Shown here piece after piece: positions 1 to 13,600 of a stretch of 64,000 bases of DNA; position 1 is the stretch's first letter, and every line of letters starts with the position of its first letter. The position numbers and the translations under genes were made by a program. The notes under the pieces were generated by a model. The model saw only the letters and a program-made list of their open reading frames with translations, did no database searches and was not told the origin of the DNA. Source of the stretch: Limnomonas spitsbergensis (lineage: Eukaryota > Chlorophyta > Chlorophyceae > Chlamydomonadales); contig JAYJMM010000079.1 of NCBI GenBank assembly GCA_037349105.1, positions 1,426,001 through 1,490,000 on the forward strand, given 5' to 3'.

Positions 1-594
1 TAAACTGAGATGTAGCTCGTCTCAAGGGGATAGAACGATTTAACATGAATAAAATTCGAAGGTGCAGTGGCTGCAGTGTAGCTGAAATGCGCCAGCGGAA
101 AGACGGGAAACAGTGTTGGGTATAGTGTTGGGCGGTGTGCTAACATGCCCACAAAGGCACCTTGCGGAGGGGGCCTTTGGAATGGAATTCTGGAGGGTCA
201 AGAGGCATGCGAAATGGCTGAGCATATGGAGATCATGAAACACCAGTCATGGCCAGCCGTGGCGATCATCACACTAAGATTGCAGGGGATATTTTGAAGA
301 GTTTTGAGTTCTGAACGGTCGAGAGATATGCAAGGTTGCTGATCAATTTTATGCCGTGTGCCTTAACCATCCTTGGTAGGAGGAGGGATGGAACTCTATC
401 AACCCATGCGGGACCAAGAGTGGAATACATGCCATGGGCGGTACTTGTACATTCCTTGTGGGAGCCATGTGTGGATGGGACCAAGGGTGAAGATCTGATA
501 GCCCATGCATGTGGGATCTTGGGTAAAAAGTCAGCTGTCGAGGAGGGCCCCATGCGCTCCCATTTTTTTGTGTGTGTTAGCGTCTCAGGTTTCT

Positions 595-638
595 AGGGTT
601 GGGCGGCCGGTCTCACACCTTGTAAAGTCACAGCAAAA
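595..638 (+). repeat. Short interspersed repeat (44 bp)
   Basis: A stretch containing GGGTTGGGCGGCC and CTCACAC recurs with substitutions at about 39664-39707. Both copies are intergenic and on the same strand. Confidence 0.6.
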
Positions 639-978
639 TGGGTAAAACACTGGGTGCTCTAGGCGAATCTCATGCAACCCATGGGTGGCTCATGAATATC
701 GGTGGTAGAGTCCGTGCGCCTGTTCTTCCAGTTTGTGCAGCTTGTGGCCCTTAAATGCAGGCGGATATGCTGACGCGGCAACATCAATTAGGACAGCGTT
801 AGAGGCGTGGGGGGGGGCGTTGAGCCCCCATAAAAGCATGGCAGCACGGGGCAGTTACATCGCCAAATTGACGGGACGGGAGGCGACAAGATGAGGTGTC
901 ACATGATCTACAGGAATGCATGAAGGGGCGACATATCACCCCACGGCCTGGTTACTAATGCGCACCGATATCAAATGA

Positions 979-1029
979 GCATCTAGCCTCCCCTCGCTCG
1001 CTCTCCACATGCGAGGGGAGGCTAGATGC
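979..1029. repeat. Perfect 19-bp inverted repeat (hairpin)
   Basis: Left arm 979-997 and right arm 1011-1029 are exact reverse complements, separated by 13 nt. The arms contain the core CTAGCCTCCCCTCG. No gene flanks it closely. It could be a foldback element end or a small-RNA hairpin; the sequence alone does not decide. Confidence 0.9.
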
Positions 1030-2109
1030 CGATTGGTATTCGGTGATGGACTGGCCCCCATAGTCCCAGTGCGAGCCGACATGAGGACCGCCGAAGGCAG
1101 AGGAAGATGCAGTCGTATTATGATAAACAGTCATTGATTGGTGACGCTCCTTGCCCGAACACGACAACACGTACATGCGATGAGCATCGACGAAGTTCAC
1201 AACGATCGATGCTCAGAGCTTCAGTTCAGACGGGACTTCATCCCAGGTTTCGGACAGCGGCAAGATGTGAGATCAGAGTTTACAATCGTATACCCAGGAT
1301 AAGCAAATTGTGTACTGATGCGCCCACAAGTTCATCACATTGAGCGACACTCAGCAAGAATCGTAGACATTCGGCTAATCGGTTTCCAGATGTCGAAAAC
1401 ATACAGAGCAGCACGCAGCCGATGACACACTGCATGCTGATGGCAGTAGCTGGCTGGGGACGAGCTTGTATTTACACAAGTACGCACATACGTTGATTGC
1501 TGCAAGCCTTACGTGGTTCGGCCAGGAACAGCCGGCAACCTGCACTCGTGGGGGGCCCTGTCTTTTTGCAGACATGAAAGGGATGTCCCTTCATAGACCC
1601 ATCACCCCACATACCCCGCACTTAGATACTTACCACGGAGTCAGGACTTTCACCCAAGAGGTAGATGCAGGCGGACGTGCGACTGGGCAGCACGCTCCAC
1701 ACCACGCCGACAGCGAGCAGCAGATTTTGAAGTAGCTTCATCATTCTTGAGCAATGACAGACGATGGCGCCGCTCGATTTGCACACAAACAGTTGCGACG
1801 CGAACACGCTACTGTGGACGGTCAGGTTGTGATGGTGACCTCTGGTGCTGCTGTACTAGTGCTGGCTGATGACGATTGGCGAAACCCGGAAGATTTGCGA
1901 AACCGTCAGGTTTTGGGTCGGACGGCTGTGCTGCTCAAACATCGATGCGTGCGCGAGAAAGTTTTCGGTTCTTAAAGGAAAGGAAGGAACTCCGTTTAAG
2001 GCGTGGATTTGAGGATGGCAAAGTGTACTCACAGACTACCTACAGAGGATGCATGCAACGATCGAGTGGGAAAACACCAGTAACGCGGAAAACACTACAA
2101 TCGTACACC

Positions 2110-2205
2110 GCTCCTGAGGCGGCCTTAGTGGGTCGCCTCAAACTCCATCTTCTAGCTGCTCCTGAGGCGGCCTTCATGGGTCGCCTCAAATTCCATCTTC
2201 TAGCT
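2110..2205. repeat. 48-bp direct tandem duplication
   Basis: Two near-identical 48-bp units begin at 2110 and 2158, each starting GCTCCTGAGGCGGCCTT and ending in ATCTTCTAGCT. They lie in non-coding sequence. Confidence 0.85.
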
Positions 2206-2267
2206 GCTCCATCGTGAAGTGACAGACCTTCATTTGGTATTGGATGGCATATCGGAGTTTTTTGGGG

Positions 2268-2397
2268 GCCTGTGAAATTTCTAAATTTCCCCTTTCCACG
2301 ACAGCCGTTCCCCTCTTAAAAATACCCATCATTAATTTAATACTTCACAACCTTCACACATGTCCTGTCTCTTGCCACAACTCCCAACACACAGGGG
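2268..2397 (+). repeat. Interspersed 130-bp repeat, copy 1
   Basis: About 130 bp beginning CCTGTGAAATTTCTAAATTT recurs nearly unchanged at about 7402-7530, also on the plus strand. The two copies differ at only a few positions, so the family was recently active or recently duplicated. No coding capacity is visible. Confidence 0.85.
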
Positions 2398-4452
2398 GGA
2401 TCTTCAGCGTTTCCACCTCCTCGGGCAGGAGCAGGAAATGGCCAGAAGGCTTTGGCTTGAGAGTCCTAGGACAAATGAAGCACGCAGGCAATTTTATGAA
2501 GATCCCAGCATGACTGGAGCACCAGCGTTCCTTCACAAGCGGACTGATGCCCCTGACATGAGCATACAGCAGGCGGGAAGGTATAACGATATTGACTTCC
2601 TTTCTCTCCAAGGCGAGCGCGTCTCATAGACAGGGGATTTCATGGATTTTTGTCTTCATTTTCCGGCCTTTCGTGTGTCCCTTACTTTTACCCCCTCTTA
2701 TATTTTCTCATCCATGGCCCACCCGCTTAAAACTGTTCAGTTTTCACCAACTGTTGGATGGCCACGCTATTGGATGGCCACGCTTTTGGTTGGCCACGCT
2801 AGCCTTTTTGTGCAAGACCTAGAGGTGAGGGGGGGGGCAGAAAACAAAACATGGGCCCCATCACCCCATATTCTCCAAAACTCATCCGTTTGACATGTGA
2901 GTTGCACTGAAGAACTTTTGGGAGAGTATCCTAGCTTCAAGAAGAAGAAATCGTTTTTTAAGGGCGTGCCTTCCCCCTTCTAGTTTGACATGCGTTGACC
3001 GGGTGCTTAATAACGTTGACCATGCACACGGGGACCCTGGCCCCACCCTATGCAGTGAAATCTTCATATCATGCACTTTTCTCGGGGTTGAGATGATATT
3101 TGCAAAATAAGCTTTTGTGAAATCTACGAAATCCTCATTGTTTGGCTCTCTGTACCTCAGTCACCGTTGGGCCAAAAAGCATTTTCAGACCAGATATGGA
3201 AAGCTCTCGTCAAGCTCTATAATTTTCGAGATTGGGGGATTTCCAGTTGTTTCTTGCCCCCCCCCCTTGCCTAGAGGGTCTAATTTTCTTTCCTCGTGAG
3301 GTAGCAAGCCAATGACGTGAATGCTTAGATGGCTCATTGTCATTTTTTTGCGTACTAACGGTTCAGACAATGACTACCGGTGAAAAGGGATCTCCTGTGG
3401 AAGTCAATGACATTGCACCTCTGGGACCTGAGGAAGTCATCGAAATCGCCGCTACTGTCAAGTCCATGATGTTACACCTGCTCAGAGGGCTCGGCCGCGT
3501 TTGCACCCAACTGGCTGGGTGGGACAACAGGGGACTTTAGGCGGGAGGGACAAGTAAAGAAAGGAAGGAACACAAAGGATGAGTAAAATAACCACTCAGG
3601 ACGGGAAAACGGAAAGGCATTCAAAAGATACCTCAGCCTCTCGGTCCCTCAGTCGAGCCCTTCCCCCGGTCGAGCCCTCAACAAGTCAAAAATTAAGACA
3701 GATGCGGAACTACCGTAATTGGAAAAGCCTCCCCAAAAAAGAAAAAGAAACCTGATTCCACAGGCCTTGAGAAACTTGCCGTCAACTCTATCTACCACAT
3801 TCATAAAATAAAGCCAGAGCCTCCCACCTAAGCCTCCCCCGGTACAACTAGAGAAAGTCCACGGCGCCCTCCACAGGCCTGCCCAACCCTTGAGGCTTGC
3901 AATCGTAAACTGTACCAGGGAGAGGGGGTTGGGCTGGCCCGGCCGGGATGGCAGGTCTGGGTGAATGCCTCAAGGCGGTATCTACATTGACAGGCAAGAG
4001 CATCTGGATCTAGTACCGGTATCCTTTGCCGACACAATTGAAGAAAATTAACACCACTAGTCCGACTCTGGTTCGACTTTTGGAGAGTTGTCTCCGCCTG
4101 GCACAGTTAGGGAAAATCATGATCATCGTCTAGCTGCAATTTGACCTGGCCCCCCAACCGCCTACAAGCCACAGATTTGCGGTTTATGAGATGACGAAAT
4201 TCAGAACAAGTCTGATAAAGACTGCCCAGCAGGTTCTCTTGTCAGTTGGGACAGCACATGGCAGCTTCCGCACGCACGGCCATATTCCACAGGACCTGAT
4301 AGCTCCGATGCAAACCTACGGCCCATGGGGGGCACACCGGTTGAAGAAACAATGCGACATACATGGGCTGAGGCTGCATCCACGCTCAAATGGAAGTGAC
4401 AGCTTCATGGCCGATATCCCGGTATTTTGAAACTGACAGCTTATATAACCTG

Positions 4453-5510
4453 TTAACAGTCGATATCATATACCGGCGGCGCACCCATATCTCCTCTCTG
4501 AGAAACCGGACCAGTTAGTGCCATATGTAGCATCTCCCCCAGCACCTCGTCCCTTGTTGTGGGGCTGAGACTCAACATCGCATCCGACAGGTTAGTTCTT
4601 TGCTGAGAGGCGGGCTTAGGCCGCTTCCCACCGCCGACATTGGGAGCCACCGCCGCCTTAACTGCCACGGCAGGCGAGTAGATGGCCTGCATGAGCTGCG
4701 CGAGTTGCTTGGTTGGTATCGCGCATTTGCTCCATCAGGAAAGTCATGCCGATGTCTTTGATAGTGTCAAGTTGCAGTGAAACGGCCACGTTAAGCCATT
4801 CCAGCACAGAGAGCTCCGGATGGTCTTTGTGGGCAAGTCTCAGCTCCCTATGCAGCGTGTCGCTCAGCTGGTCGAGGCAGTTCGCCAGGAGTGGGGTGAA
4901 GTCATACTTATGGATGAGGGGCACGATCATCTGCATGCCCCACAGGAAGACCCGAGATAAGTGTATATCATGTGATGGCTGCAGGATGATGGCTGGGCTG
5001 GTGGGCGACACCATGGCGATGATGTTCTCCCTGGCCGATTGGGATCCATCCACCTGCAGCTTTAACAGGAATGAAAAATCTGGATTAAGGTCTTAATGGG
5101 CATAGACGGCCATTTCATCAGAGAGGTAAAGAGAGCAGGTGGGCGCTTAAACAGATCAGGCTAGATGGCGTTGGTAGCAAGATGTCCAACCCAAGAGCCG
5201 AGACATTCGGTGGGCATAATATGGCCCATGAGACAAATGCCACAAGCGTGCCCTTTCGCATAACTCTGCTGGCAATGCTAGCAATGAGACACGGCGGTCG
5301 GAAGTCAAATAGTTCCTTCATCTTGATTGGGCCCTCAGATTGCTGCAGCGAGCTGATTGCCACGTTGAGCACGCCCGACGACAGCGACAGGATCTGGTAG
5401 ATCTGGCTATGCGCCTCAACAATGCCGTCCTCACACTCAAGGACCACGTCGCATGGGACCGAGTGCAGCGGTTCGCGATGCTTGAAATATGTGAACAGAC
5501 ACCTGGCCAT
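4453..5510 (-). CDS. BTB/POZ domain protein, probably frameshifted
   Basis: The N-terminal block, starting at 5510, reads PCDVVLECEDGIVEAHSQI followed by an LSSGVLNVAISS helix, the start of a BTB/POZ fold. BTB domains mediate dimerisation and often act as cullin-3 adaptors. A second block enters after an acceptor near 5058 (TGCAG^GTGGATGG) and runs through LIHKYDFTPLLANCLDQL to about 4713. The C-terminal block (about 4712-4453, ending PPVYDIDC then stop) is clearly coding but lies in another frame; the switch coincides with an AACC duplication at about 4709-4716. The donor after the first block (IKMK) is also not a clear GT site. This is either a decaying gene or one with sequencing or assembly errors. 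An upstream exon near 5540-5620 is possible but not shown. Confidence 0.6.
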
Positions 5511-7629
5511 GATTAGGGATGAACCTACACAAGGCGCATGAATAGATGCTACGCCGGTGAATTTCCAGGGCTTCTCCTTGCTCTCCAGCGAGCACGACTA
5601 CCTTGGGCTGCCCTGTAATCATCAGCAAGGGTTCAGATGCACAACATCGTAATGAGTTGGAGCTGTACCTGGAAAAGCAGATCGTAACCAGAATGAGGGA
5701 TGAGACGTAGGCACAGAGAAGCTAGGCCGCTGAGTCTGCTCAAACATACAAGTAGGACATTCCACTTTTTGTTCATGGGTATTCTGTATTTACTGGGTTC
5801 CTGAGGTGGGTGTGGAAGGAGGGGTGAGTGAAAGCAGGAGGCTCTACACATGAGGGGCGGGATGACCAATTGACCCTACCACAATTGCAACCTACTTACC
5901 GGAGTATACGCAGTTGAGCGGAGCCGCTTAGTCCGGTGGCGTCGGTGGTGCTGGCGGCGTCGTTGGCTTCGATCTCTACAAGAGGTCTATAGTCGCTACT
6001 CAGTAGCTACCATAAAATTGTTTTACCTCCGCGAGCGAGAAATAAATATAGTTGTTCAGTCGCTAAAGCGCGCTTCACTGGAGAACTTTTTTTGACGTCC
6101 CAAATGTGGCGTTTTCCGGATAAGTTGGGGTTTTCATATGGCGCGACGGCGATCAACAACATTAATTTCGTGCGGAGGCAAAGAGTGTCTACGGTAGATA
6201 ATATCTTCCCGATAAGAAGCAGCTGGGCGGTGCAATTTAATTCGGCGGCTTTGCTGGTGCTTATTTGGCGTCTTTCGTTGGCCTCTATCTAGCTTAGATC
6301 GAGCATGGCGTCGCAATTGACGTCACTCGTGGCAAGGCGCATTCATCTGCATTATCGGTAAGATCTATGACGGTAGCGTACCGGTATGCGTAATCCTGTG
6401 CTACGGTAGCTGCTGCCGACGCGGCGATTTTTCCACCGTCCTAGTATTTGTGATTTGTGATTCAAAGTATCAATCACCTTGATCCATTCAATTAATCCAC
6501 ATTGATTGAATAATTGCTCCTACTCTCGCTCCCTTATGAACGACTATTGCACCTTGTATCAGTTTGTAGGGTTCCACGTTCCTGTACCCTCAAATACGAA
6601 TTAAGAGGGCCACGCACTTGGCTGCGCCATGGTCCATCCTGGCATGGTAGCTGGAATTGAGCTTACCTTTCAAGCAGCCCCACTCAGCCAAGCACGAAGG
6701 AAGGTTCAGCGGGTATGCACCATCCTAACGATTTAGACCCTCTCTGGACCCCACTCTCCCCGGCCAGCCCACGCCCGATGCATGGGAAGTGAAGGTCTGA
6801 TAGTGAGCTGACCCTGGAGCTGACTATGCGATGTGTTTTTCGGGACACAATTTGGGAATGTGAATGTTAAGAGTTCGCCCAGCTGCATCACCAAGGCTGG
6901 TTATCTTTGGGTAAAAAACAAAACGCTGATGATTGTGATGAACTCTGCTGAGGTCAGAGGGCTGAGGCTTCTTCGTGGTAGGAAGGATATTTTGTTGCGA
7001 AATTTGTTTGTGCTCACAAATTTCATCTTATTCTTTAGGGAGGAAGAGGATCGTAGGACTCGGGTCTGCAAACCAATTCATGATGCAACCTAAGCACTAG
7101 TAGCCACATGTTAGTTCACTTCGGCTTTTCTCCCGTTCGTCACTAGGCAGCCATCATAAATTTAGTACACGTCCTGACCCTGGCCAAACGCACGAACCTA
7201 CCTCTACCCAGTTGATGACCACTTAGGTCATCATTGTCCGCCCAGCAATTGTCGGTATCTCGATGACCACAGCAGCCTTTAATTCCCCTGCCCCCGAAAG
7301 TAGGTGGTTGCGCGATTCATTGCTCGTCATGGAACTCCCCTTCTGATCTCCCAATCCTCAATGGCCGTTTCCCTCATCGTCACTAGGTGGTCCTCATCAG
7401 GAGCCTGTGAAATTTCTAAATTTCCCCTTTCCACGACAGCCGTTCCCCTCTTAAAAATACCAATCATTAATTTGATACTTCACAAACTTCACACATGTCC
7501 TGTCTCGTGCCACACCTCCCAACACACAGCAGCCAATCCCCTGTTGGCCACCAAGTGATCCTCATTTTACATCCTGGCATTAGCCACATGGCACTACCTA
7601 CGACAGCTGTTCCCCTCTTCCTTCATCCA
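5511..7629. other. Intergenic region between BTB gene and CEP120 3' end
   Basis: No gene is recognised. It contains a partial copy of the interspersed family ending in ...GGGTATGCACC (about 6560-6722) and the second 130-bp repeat (7402-7530). The two flanking genes are both on the minus strand, so this should hold the CEP120 3' untranslated region and possibly the BTB promoter; I could not identify either signal. Confidence 0.5.
7402..7530 (+). repeat. Interspersed 130-bp repeat, copy 2
   Basis: Near-identical partner of the repeat at 2268-2397. It ends about 100 bp from the CEP120 stop codon on the opposite strand, so it lies in or just beyond that gene's 3' untranslated region. Confidence 0.85.
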
Positions 7630-10600
7630 TTACCCCCCCCCTGCCCGCAGCTCCTCCACTCGGGCTTGGATGCGCAACAGCAGTGGATCATCGTCGTCAT
7701 ACGCACCCGTTGCCAGCAGTTCAGCCCGCCGGCTCAACAGCCGCACCACCTGCACACACACACACACACACACCCAGGCACAGGGGTCAACGTTGAGAGA
7801 TCGAAACCCGCCGCACAATCTTCTCTCTCCCCGTGTCTAGGTCGCCAGGTTCCATGTTCCTGCCCCCTCACATAGGAGGGTGGCATGGCTGCACCATGGC
7901 CCAGGATGTGCATGGTAGCTGGAATTGAGCCTAGTCATTCCCTACCAGCCCCACGTGGCCGAGCGTTCAGCAGGGCCCAGCGGGTATGCACCGTTCTAAA
8001 CACACCCAGTCACACACACAGTGACCTTCTTTTACCAGCCTTTTGACTATCCCTTGACTATCCTTTCACTTTCCCCCCTTTCTGACCCATAGTTTTTGTT
8101 TTTTCTGCCAACCGATTAGTCGGGTGCCCTCGCAGCCCAGCCTTTTGAGCAGGCCCTAGGGGTGCAACGTCATTGACACACAAAATGACAATTGTGAAAC
8201 AGTGATACCCATGGTGTGAACGCTGAAGTGTGAACACGGAGAGGAGTGTGAGGAAAGTGATGAGTGGGTGGGCTGATGGCCACAGCACCTAGATATCCAC
8301 ACAGCCTTGAACTGCTACATTTTAGTGCTCTGGCTGCAATTCAGTTCTGTCAAGGCCGGGGGCCAGGAAGCCTGGATCTGCAAGCCCTTCTGCTTGTGCC
8401 ACCGGCTTTAAGTCGGTCCATCGGCACAGAGGTTACAACTGCCCAGCGGCCAACTCAAGGTGGTCTGGTGCTCAATGAAATAGACACTCCTCTGCACCCA
8501 CCTCCACAGCCACGGCCTGAGGCAGGCCCGCCTCCCTTGCCACACTTTTTTCTCGCCAGGCTGGCGACAGCGATGACTGGTCCTGCCGTGCGGCCTGCCT
8601 CGTGTCGTCCTCATCCCCTGGCGCTGCCAGAGCATCAGTGCCCTCCTTGGCGGGCCGCAGGGGTGGAGGCGAGGAGGAGGAGGCGAGGCGTGATGGTGCG
8701 GCAGCAGAAACCAGGCGCTGCCCGCCATCCCCTGCGGGACGATGCTGCGGGGGAGAGGAGACACGGGCGGAAATCCCAGACGGAAGTATGGAGGCCTCCA
8801 CACTTCGGTCTGCAGAGGCCCTTAAGGCTACAGGAGAACCGCGTCCCTCCTCCCTGGTAATCCAGGCGGTGTTTCCCTCACGCTCCGGCTGTGCCCTCAC
8901 GCCCGATCCCCGCGCTCCATCATCAGGCTCCTGCACCGCCGATGCCCCCGCCCCCACTCTCGCCCCGCTGACGTTGCCTCTGGAGGGGGAGTTCCCTCCC
9001 GGCGGGGAGACCTGGGCGAGGGCCGCGGCCTTGAGGGCCAGCAGCTGCTGCCGCAGGTCAGCAAGCTCTCCGCCGCTGCCCCCGGCGGGGTGCTGCGTCG
9101 GCTGCTGGTCCAGCATGCGGTGGAGGCCGGGCTGCCATCCGCCGCCAACAGCCCGCTGCTGCTGCTTCTTGTACAGCTGGGCCAGCTGCTCCGCCAGCTT
9201 GGTCACCTAAATTCAAAATCATTATCATGCCGTGATGGGAGCCCAGCATTGTCAATTTCAGTGCAGGCCAGCACTGTAGGTAAATAAATAAATGATCCGC
9301 CCTGAGGCATGGATTCAGGATGCCACCATTCGGCCGGATCACTGCGTAGGCTACCATACTGCCATGATTGCATCCCAGCAGTGTTCATGGTAGTGCAGGC
9401 CAGAACACGATTTAAAGGTTGCCAGGCTACCACCCCTGGGCCCATTGGGACCAAACCTTGATTGGCCTACGGTCGTTGGCCCCAGCGGCAGGCACCTAGC
9501 TACACCAGGCCCCTTGGCCGTAGGCCGTGATATAGCGCCGTAGGCCGTGATATAGCTGACTTGTAGCCAAATCATGTAGCTGAATTGTAGCTGAATGATG
9601 GAGCTGACTTGAAGCTAAAATGTAGCGTGGTAAATGAGACGGGTAACCGGTACCCAACATCAGAGACATTCAAAGCGTGTAACACGAAAGACATGAAACA
9701 TAGTATACAGGGTGGGTCACCCATTGCTATATGAACCAATCATGCTCCCTGAGGCGTGGATTAAGGAAGCCGCCCGTTAGGCCGATGCCATGGATCAATG
9801 ACGTAACACCTCTGGGCCTCTGCTCAAAAAGGCTCGGCCGCGTGGGCGCCTTACTAATAGGGGCAGAACAATAGGATGGAAAAGGCCGTTGCTATGGGTA
9901 GGCTATATCCCCTTAGATGCGGAGCTTGACCGTGGCATGAATACATGACACACTCCATGTACGCGGACTGTGGTCATTGTGGCCATGTTCCGCATCCTCA
10001 ACATCAAGATTGTTCCTTTACATCAAGATTGCACCTCTGCATCAATATTGCAACTCAAGTCTTAGCCCTGCCATCCCACACGCCCTGCACTTATAGCCCT
10101 GACAGCCCACCTCTCCTACACTTATAGCCCTGCCATCCACCTTTCCTACACTTTCGCCCTGACAGCCCACCTTTCCTACACTTATAGCCCTGCCATCCCA
10201 CTTAACCTACACGTTTAGACCTTCCATTCCACATTTCCGCACTTTCAGACTTGCCATCCCACCTTTCCTACATTTTAGCCCTGACAGCCCACCTGTTCCA
10301 CATTAAGCCCTTCCAGCCCCCTTCTTTTGCACTCTTAGCCCTGTCAGTCCACATTTCTACACCTAAGCCCCTGTGCCTACACTTTAGCCCTGCCAACCAC
10401 CGCTGCCAACCCACTTTTGTCTGCACTTCTAGCCCTGCCAGCCCACCTGTTCTACACATTTACCCTTTGTACCGTCATTTACCGGTGCGCCTCCCACAAC
10501 AACATTCATGATTTCGTTTCTGCCCATTCAGCTCACCTGCGTGCCTATCACACTTAGTCACTCGGTCCAGCTTCGCATTCTCTGCCCTATCAGCCCACCT

Positions 10601-13600
10601 GCAATTTGTACGCCCCCTTGGCCCTGAGTGCCCGCCCGGCCCGTTCCTCGGCCCGCGAGGCTGCATCCCGCGCCTCCAGCAGCTGCCGGTGAAGAACAGC
10701 CTCATCACTCGAACGATGAGCATCCCTGTGGGCAAGAGCCGAAACACAATTAAAAATTCAAATCCAACGCTTTTTATCATGAATGCATAGCAGAGTTGAA
10801 TTCAAAATCCAAACCATCACATCCTCCTGAGCTCCCCCCCCCCTCTGAATGCCTGCTCGAGGGAGGCATGGAAGTTATTAACAAGAAACTGAATTCGAAT
10901 TCAAAACCTTCCTCACCTCTCGAGCGATGCAAACTCCTGTTCAAGCGAAGCGCAGCAGGTCTGACCAATAATCTGGTTTCGAAATTCAAAAGTCCGAACC
11001 CTCTTATCCTAGCTACTTTCCTACCTACCTAATTACCTAAAAAAAAATCAAACAATTTTACCCTAATTTCCTACCTCCTCAACCTGAAGGACGCAAGTGC
11101 CTCCTCAAGTAAAGCATAGAAAACAAATCGAAATCGAATCTGAAATTCAACTCCTCCCTCCCAACCTGGAGGACGCAAAAGCCTGCTCGAGCGAAGCGTA
11201 CCAAGTCTCAGAAAGATAGGCTTGCAAACGAATTCGAAATTCAAAATTCAAACCCTGCTCCACCCCACCTGAAGGATGCAAACGCCTGCTCCAGCGAAGC
11301 GTAGCGTGCCTCCGTCACCGCCAGGCGCTCCCCCTGGGCCTGCTTCTGTCGCATCACCTCTGCGCTCCTGTCTCTCTCGATTTCCAGCTGGTGCTCGCAT
11401 TCAACCTGCAACCGAACACATTGGACGTGAGAGGGGCACAGATACATATGGATTGGGATGGATCGGTACTTCTCTTATGCTAACTTCCTAGCTGGTGCTC
11501 AGGTGCTGACAATCAACCTGCAGCCAAATACAGCGGATCTTAACTTTGTGTCACATTGGTAATCCAGTCCCGCTTAAGTTCCCCTGGCATGGGGGGGGCG
11601 GCTCGGGAGAGGTACACCTTTCTCGCATTGGGCCTGCCCCGGGGGTTCACGAGGGGGTTACTGGTAAGACTCGACCAGACAAGCGTTGTTTCACAAAAAG
11701 GTTATAAGGAAGAATCACAGTGCACAGACATTTTACGCACAACACAAAATGCATTGTCCATATGGACACGAAAGCCTGCAGTTCCACCCTGCTGGGGAGC
11801 TCAGGCAGAACCAATTAGCTCCGAATTACAATGAAACAATGCAACTGGAAACTCGAGAGGCGGGCCCAAGGGTCAGCCCTATCATTTAGTGTACCGTACC
11901 CGTCCTATTATCAGTCCATACTCTGCAGTCGTCTAACAGGCCTTTTCCCCTCACATTTTCCTTGCTCCCCCCCCATGGAACACCCAGCAGGACTGTCCTT
12001 TACTTGCTATCTGCCTCGTTGTCCCAAAGGCAGCATCCAGCCATCCACCGACATGCCTCTGCCGCCACAAACGCAGCCACCTCCCACCTTCATTTATTTA
12101 ATCTGCCCTCTTCCTCGTACACCAGGATGGCAGCTGCCACCCACCTATAGCCTTCCTTCGCCTCATCCTGTCCTGCCACAATTGCAGGCCACCCACCAGC
12201 TGCCACAATTGCAGACCACGCACCTGTAACCTGCGGACAGCCGCCTCCATCATACGAGCAGTTACCACCCACCTGCCACCTGCGCATAGCTGCCTCAGCT
12301 TCCATCATACAAGCACCTGTTGCTTCCCAGCCACCTGCGCACAGCCGCCTCCACCTCTCAACTTCCCTATGCCTTCTGATTTGCTGCAATCCCACCACAA
12401 ATGCAGCTGCCACACACCCACCTGTTGCCTGCGCACAGCCGCCTCCGCCCCTGTCACACAGGCAGTGGCCACCAGCCTGCAGCCTGCTGACAGCCGCCTC
12501 AGGCTTTCAACTTCTTTCTCCCTTTTTTTGTGTGCTGCTATCCTTATACATACACAGTGGCCACCCACCTGTAACCTGCGCACAGCCGCCTCCGCCTCCA
12601 TCATACGGGCAGTATGATCCCGCTCCAGCTCCCGGCGGCGGCGCATCACTGACTCCTCGCCTAGAACCTGTTTAAAAAAAACGCACATTGGTGGCATTCA
12701 AAGTTCAAGATGAATGACAACGGTTGCGTCGGTTGAATTGGTCCACATTTTCCGTATTCCCCTGCCCTCTGTTTTCAACCAGAAAACCCGCCACCGGGAT
12801 GAATACCAGCGAGGCGCAGGTGAATTTGGGCCCATGATTTCGGCTCTGACATGCAGCACCGATTCCTTGCCAATAAACTGGTCGGAAATCGTGGAACAGC
12901 ACAAGGAAGTGTAGGAGGGTAGAGAAAAAATGTAGGAGGATCAAGTGTCAGCAAGTGTCAAGTGTCAGCAAAGTAAGGCAGCATGATGCACAAAGTACTT
13001 ATGTATGCAGGAATGCTCTTCTTTGTGAGCAGGGACAGTGCACAGCTATGGACGGACTGGCATTTCGGCGATGAAGCACATCAGTGGGATGAATGAAAGA
13101 CACGTTCTGGATCTGAATCGCATTGTAATGCTATCGAGTGCAAGATTTGTCAGCATAGTTTAGCGTGGGATCGCGTCATCACCGTGACATCATCACACGA
13201 AGGTGACATCACCACCTGATCACACCATCATCACACTACCATGACCCCAAACATCACTCACCAGGCGCCTCTCCCGCTCCTCCATCACCGCCAGCATTTT
13301 ACGCGCCTTGTCCTCCACCGCAGCGTACTCCACCTTCACGGCTGACACCTGGGCGCAAGGGCAAGAAAGATCCAAGATATATCTCAAAATATCTACAGGT
13401 CAGATAAATCCAAGAAGTATTCGAAATGATACAAGATAGTACCTTGATTGATCCAAGAAATATCATAAAAGTATCCAAGAAAGATCCAAGTAAGAGGACG
13501 GTCTGGGTTTGGGAGCAAGGAAAACACTCCAGTCTGCTCGATTTTTATCGCCTGCAACTGGAAGAACAAGACATACACAAGAATAAAGCCCCATGGGTGT

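Larger units (their letters stand above)
1..4452. other. Intergenic region without a recognisable gene
   Basis: I see no exon chain or protein family here; open frames are short and low in coding character. It holds a perfect 19-bp hairpin (979-1029), a 48-bp direct duplication (2110-2205), one copy each of two interspersed repeats (about 595-638 and 2268-2397) and a degenerate copy of the 70-bp interspersed element (about 3463-3525). A short open frame at 3337-3540 runs into that last element and is probably not a gene. Confidence 0.6.

Noticed and set aside
3337..3540. 67-codon open frame with MTTGEKGSPVEVNDIAPLG
   Set aside because: Its second half is a copy of the 70-bp interspersed element and its first half also resembles that element; no family match or exon partner.
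7758..7775. CACACACACA run before CEP120 exon 16
   Set aside because: It is an ordinary dinucleotide microsatellite forming part of the acceptor tract; nothing further to report.
8264..9210. Long plus-strand frames opposite CEP120 exon 15
   Set aside because: The minus-strand frame continues the coiled-coil protein with correct splice phases; the plus-strand frames are shadows of GC-rich codons.
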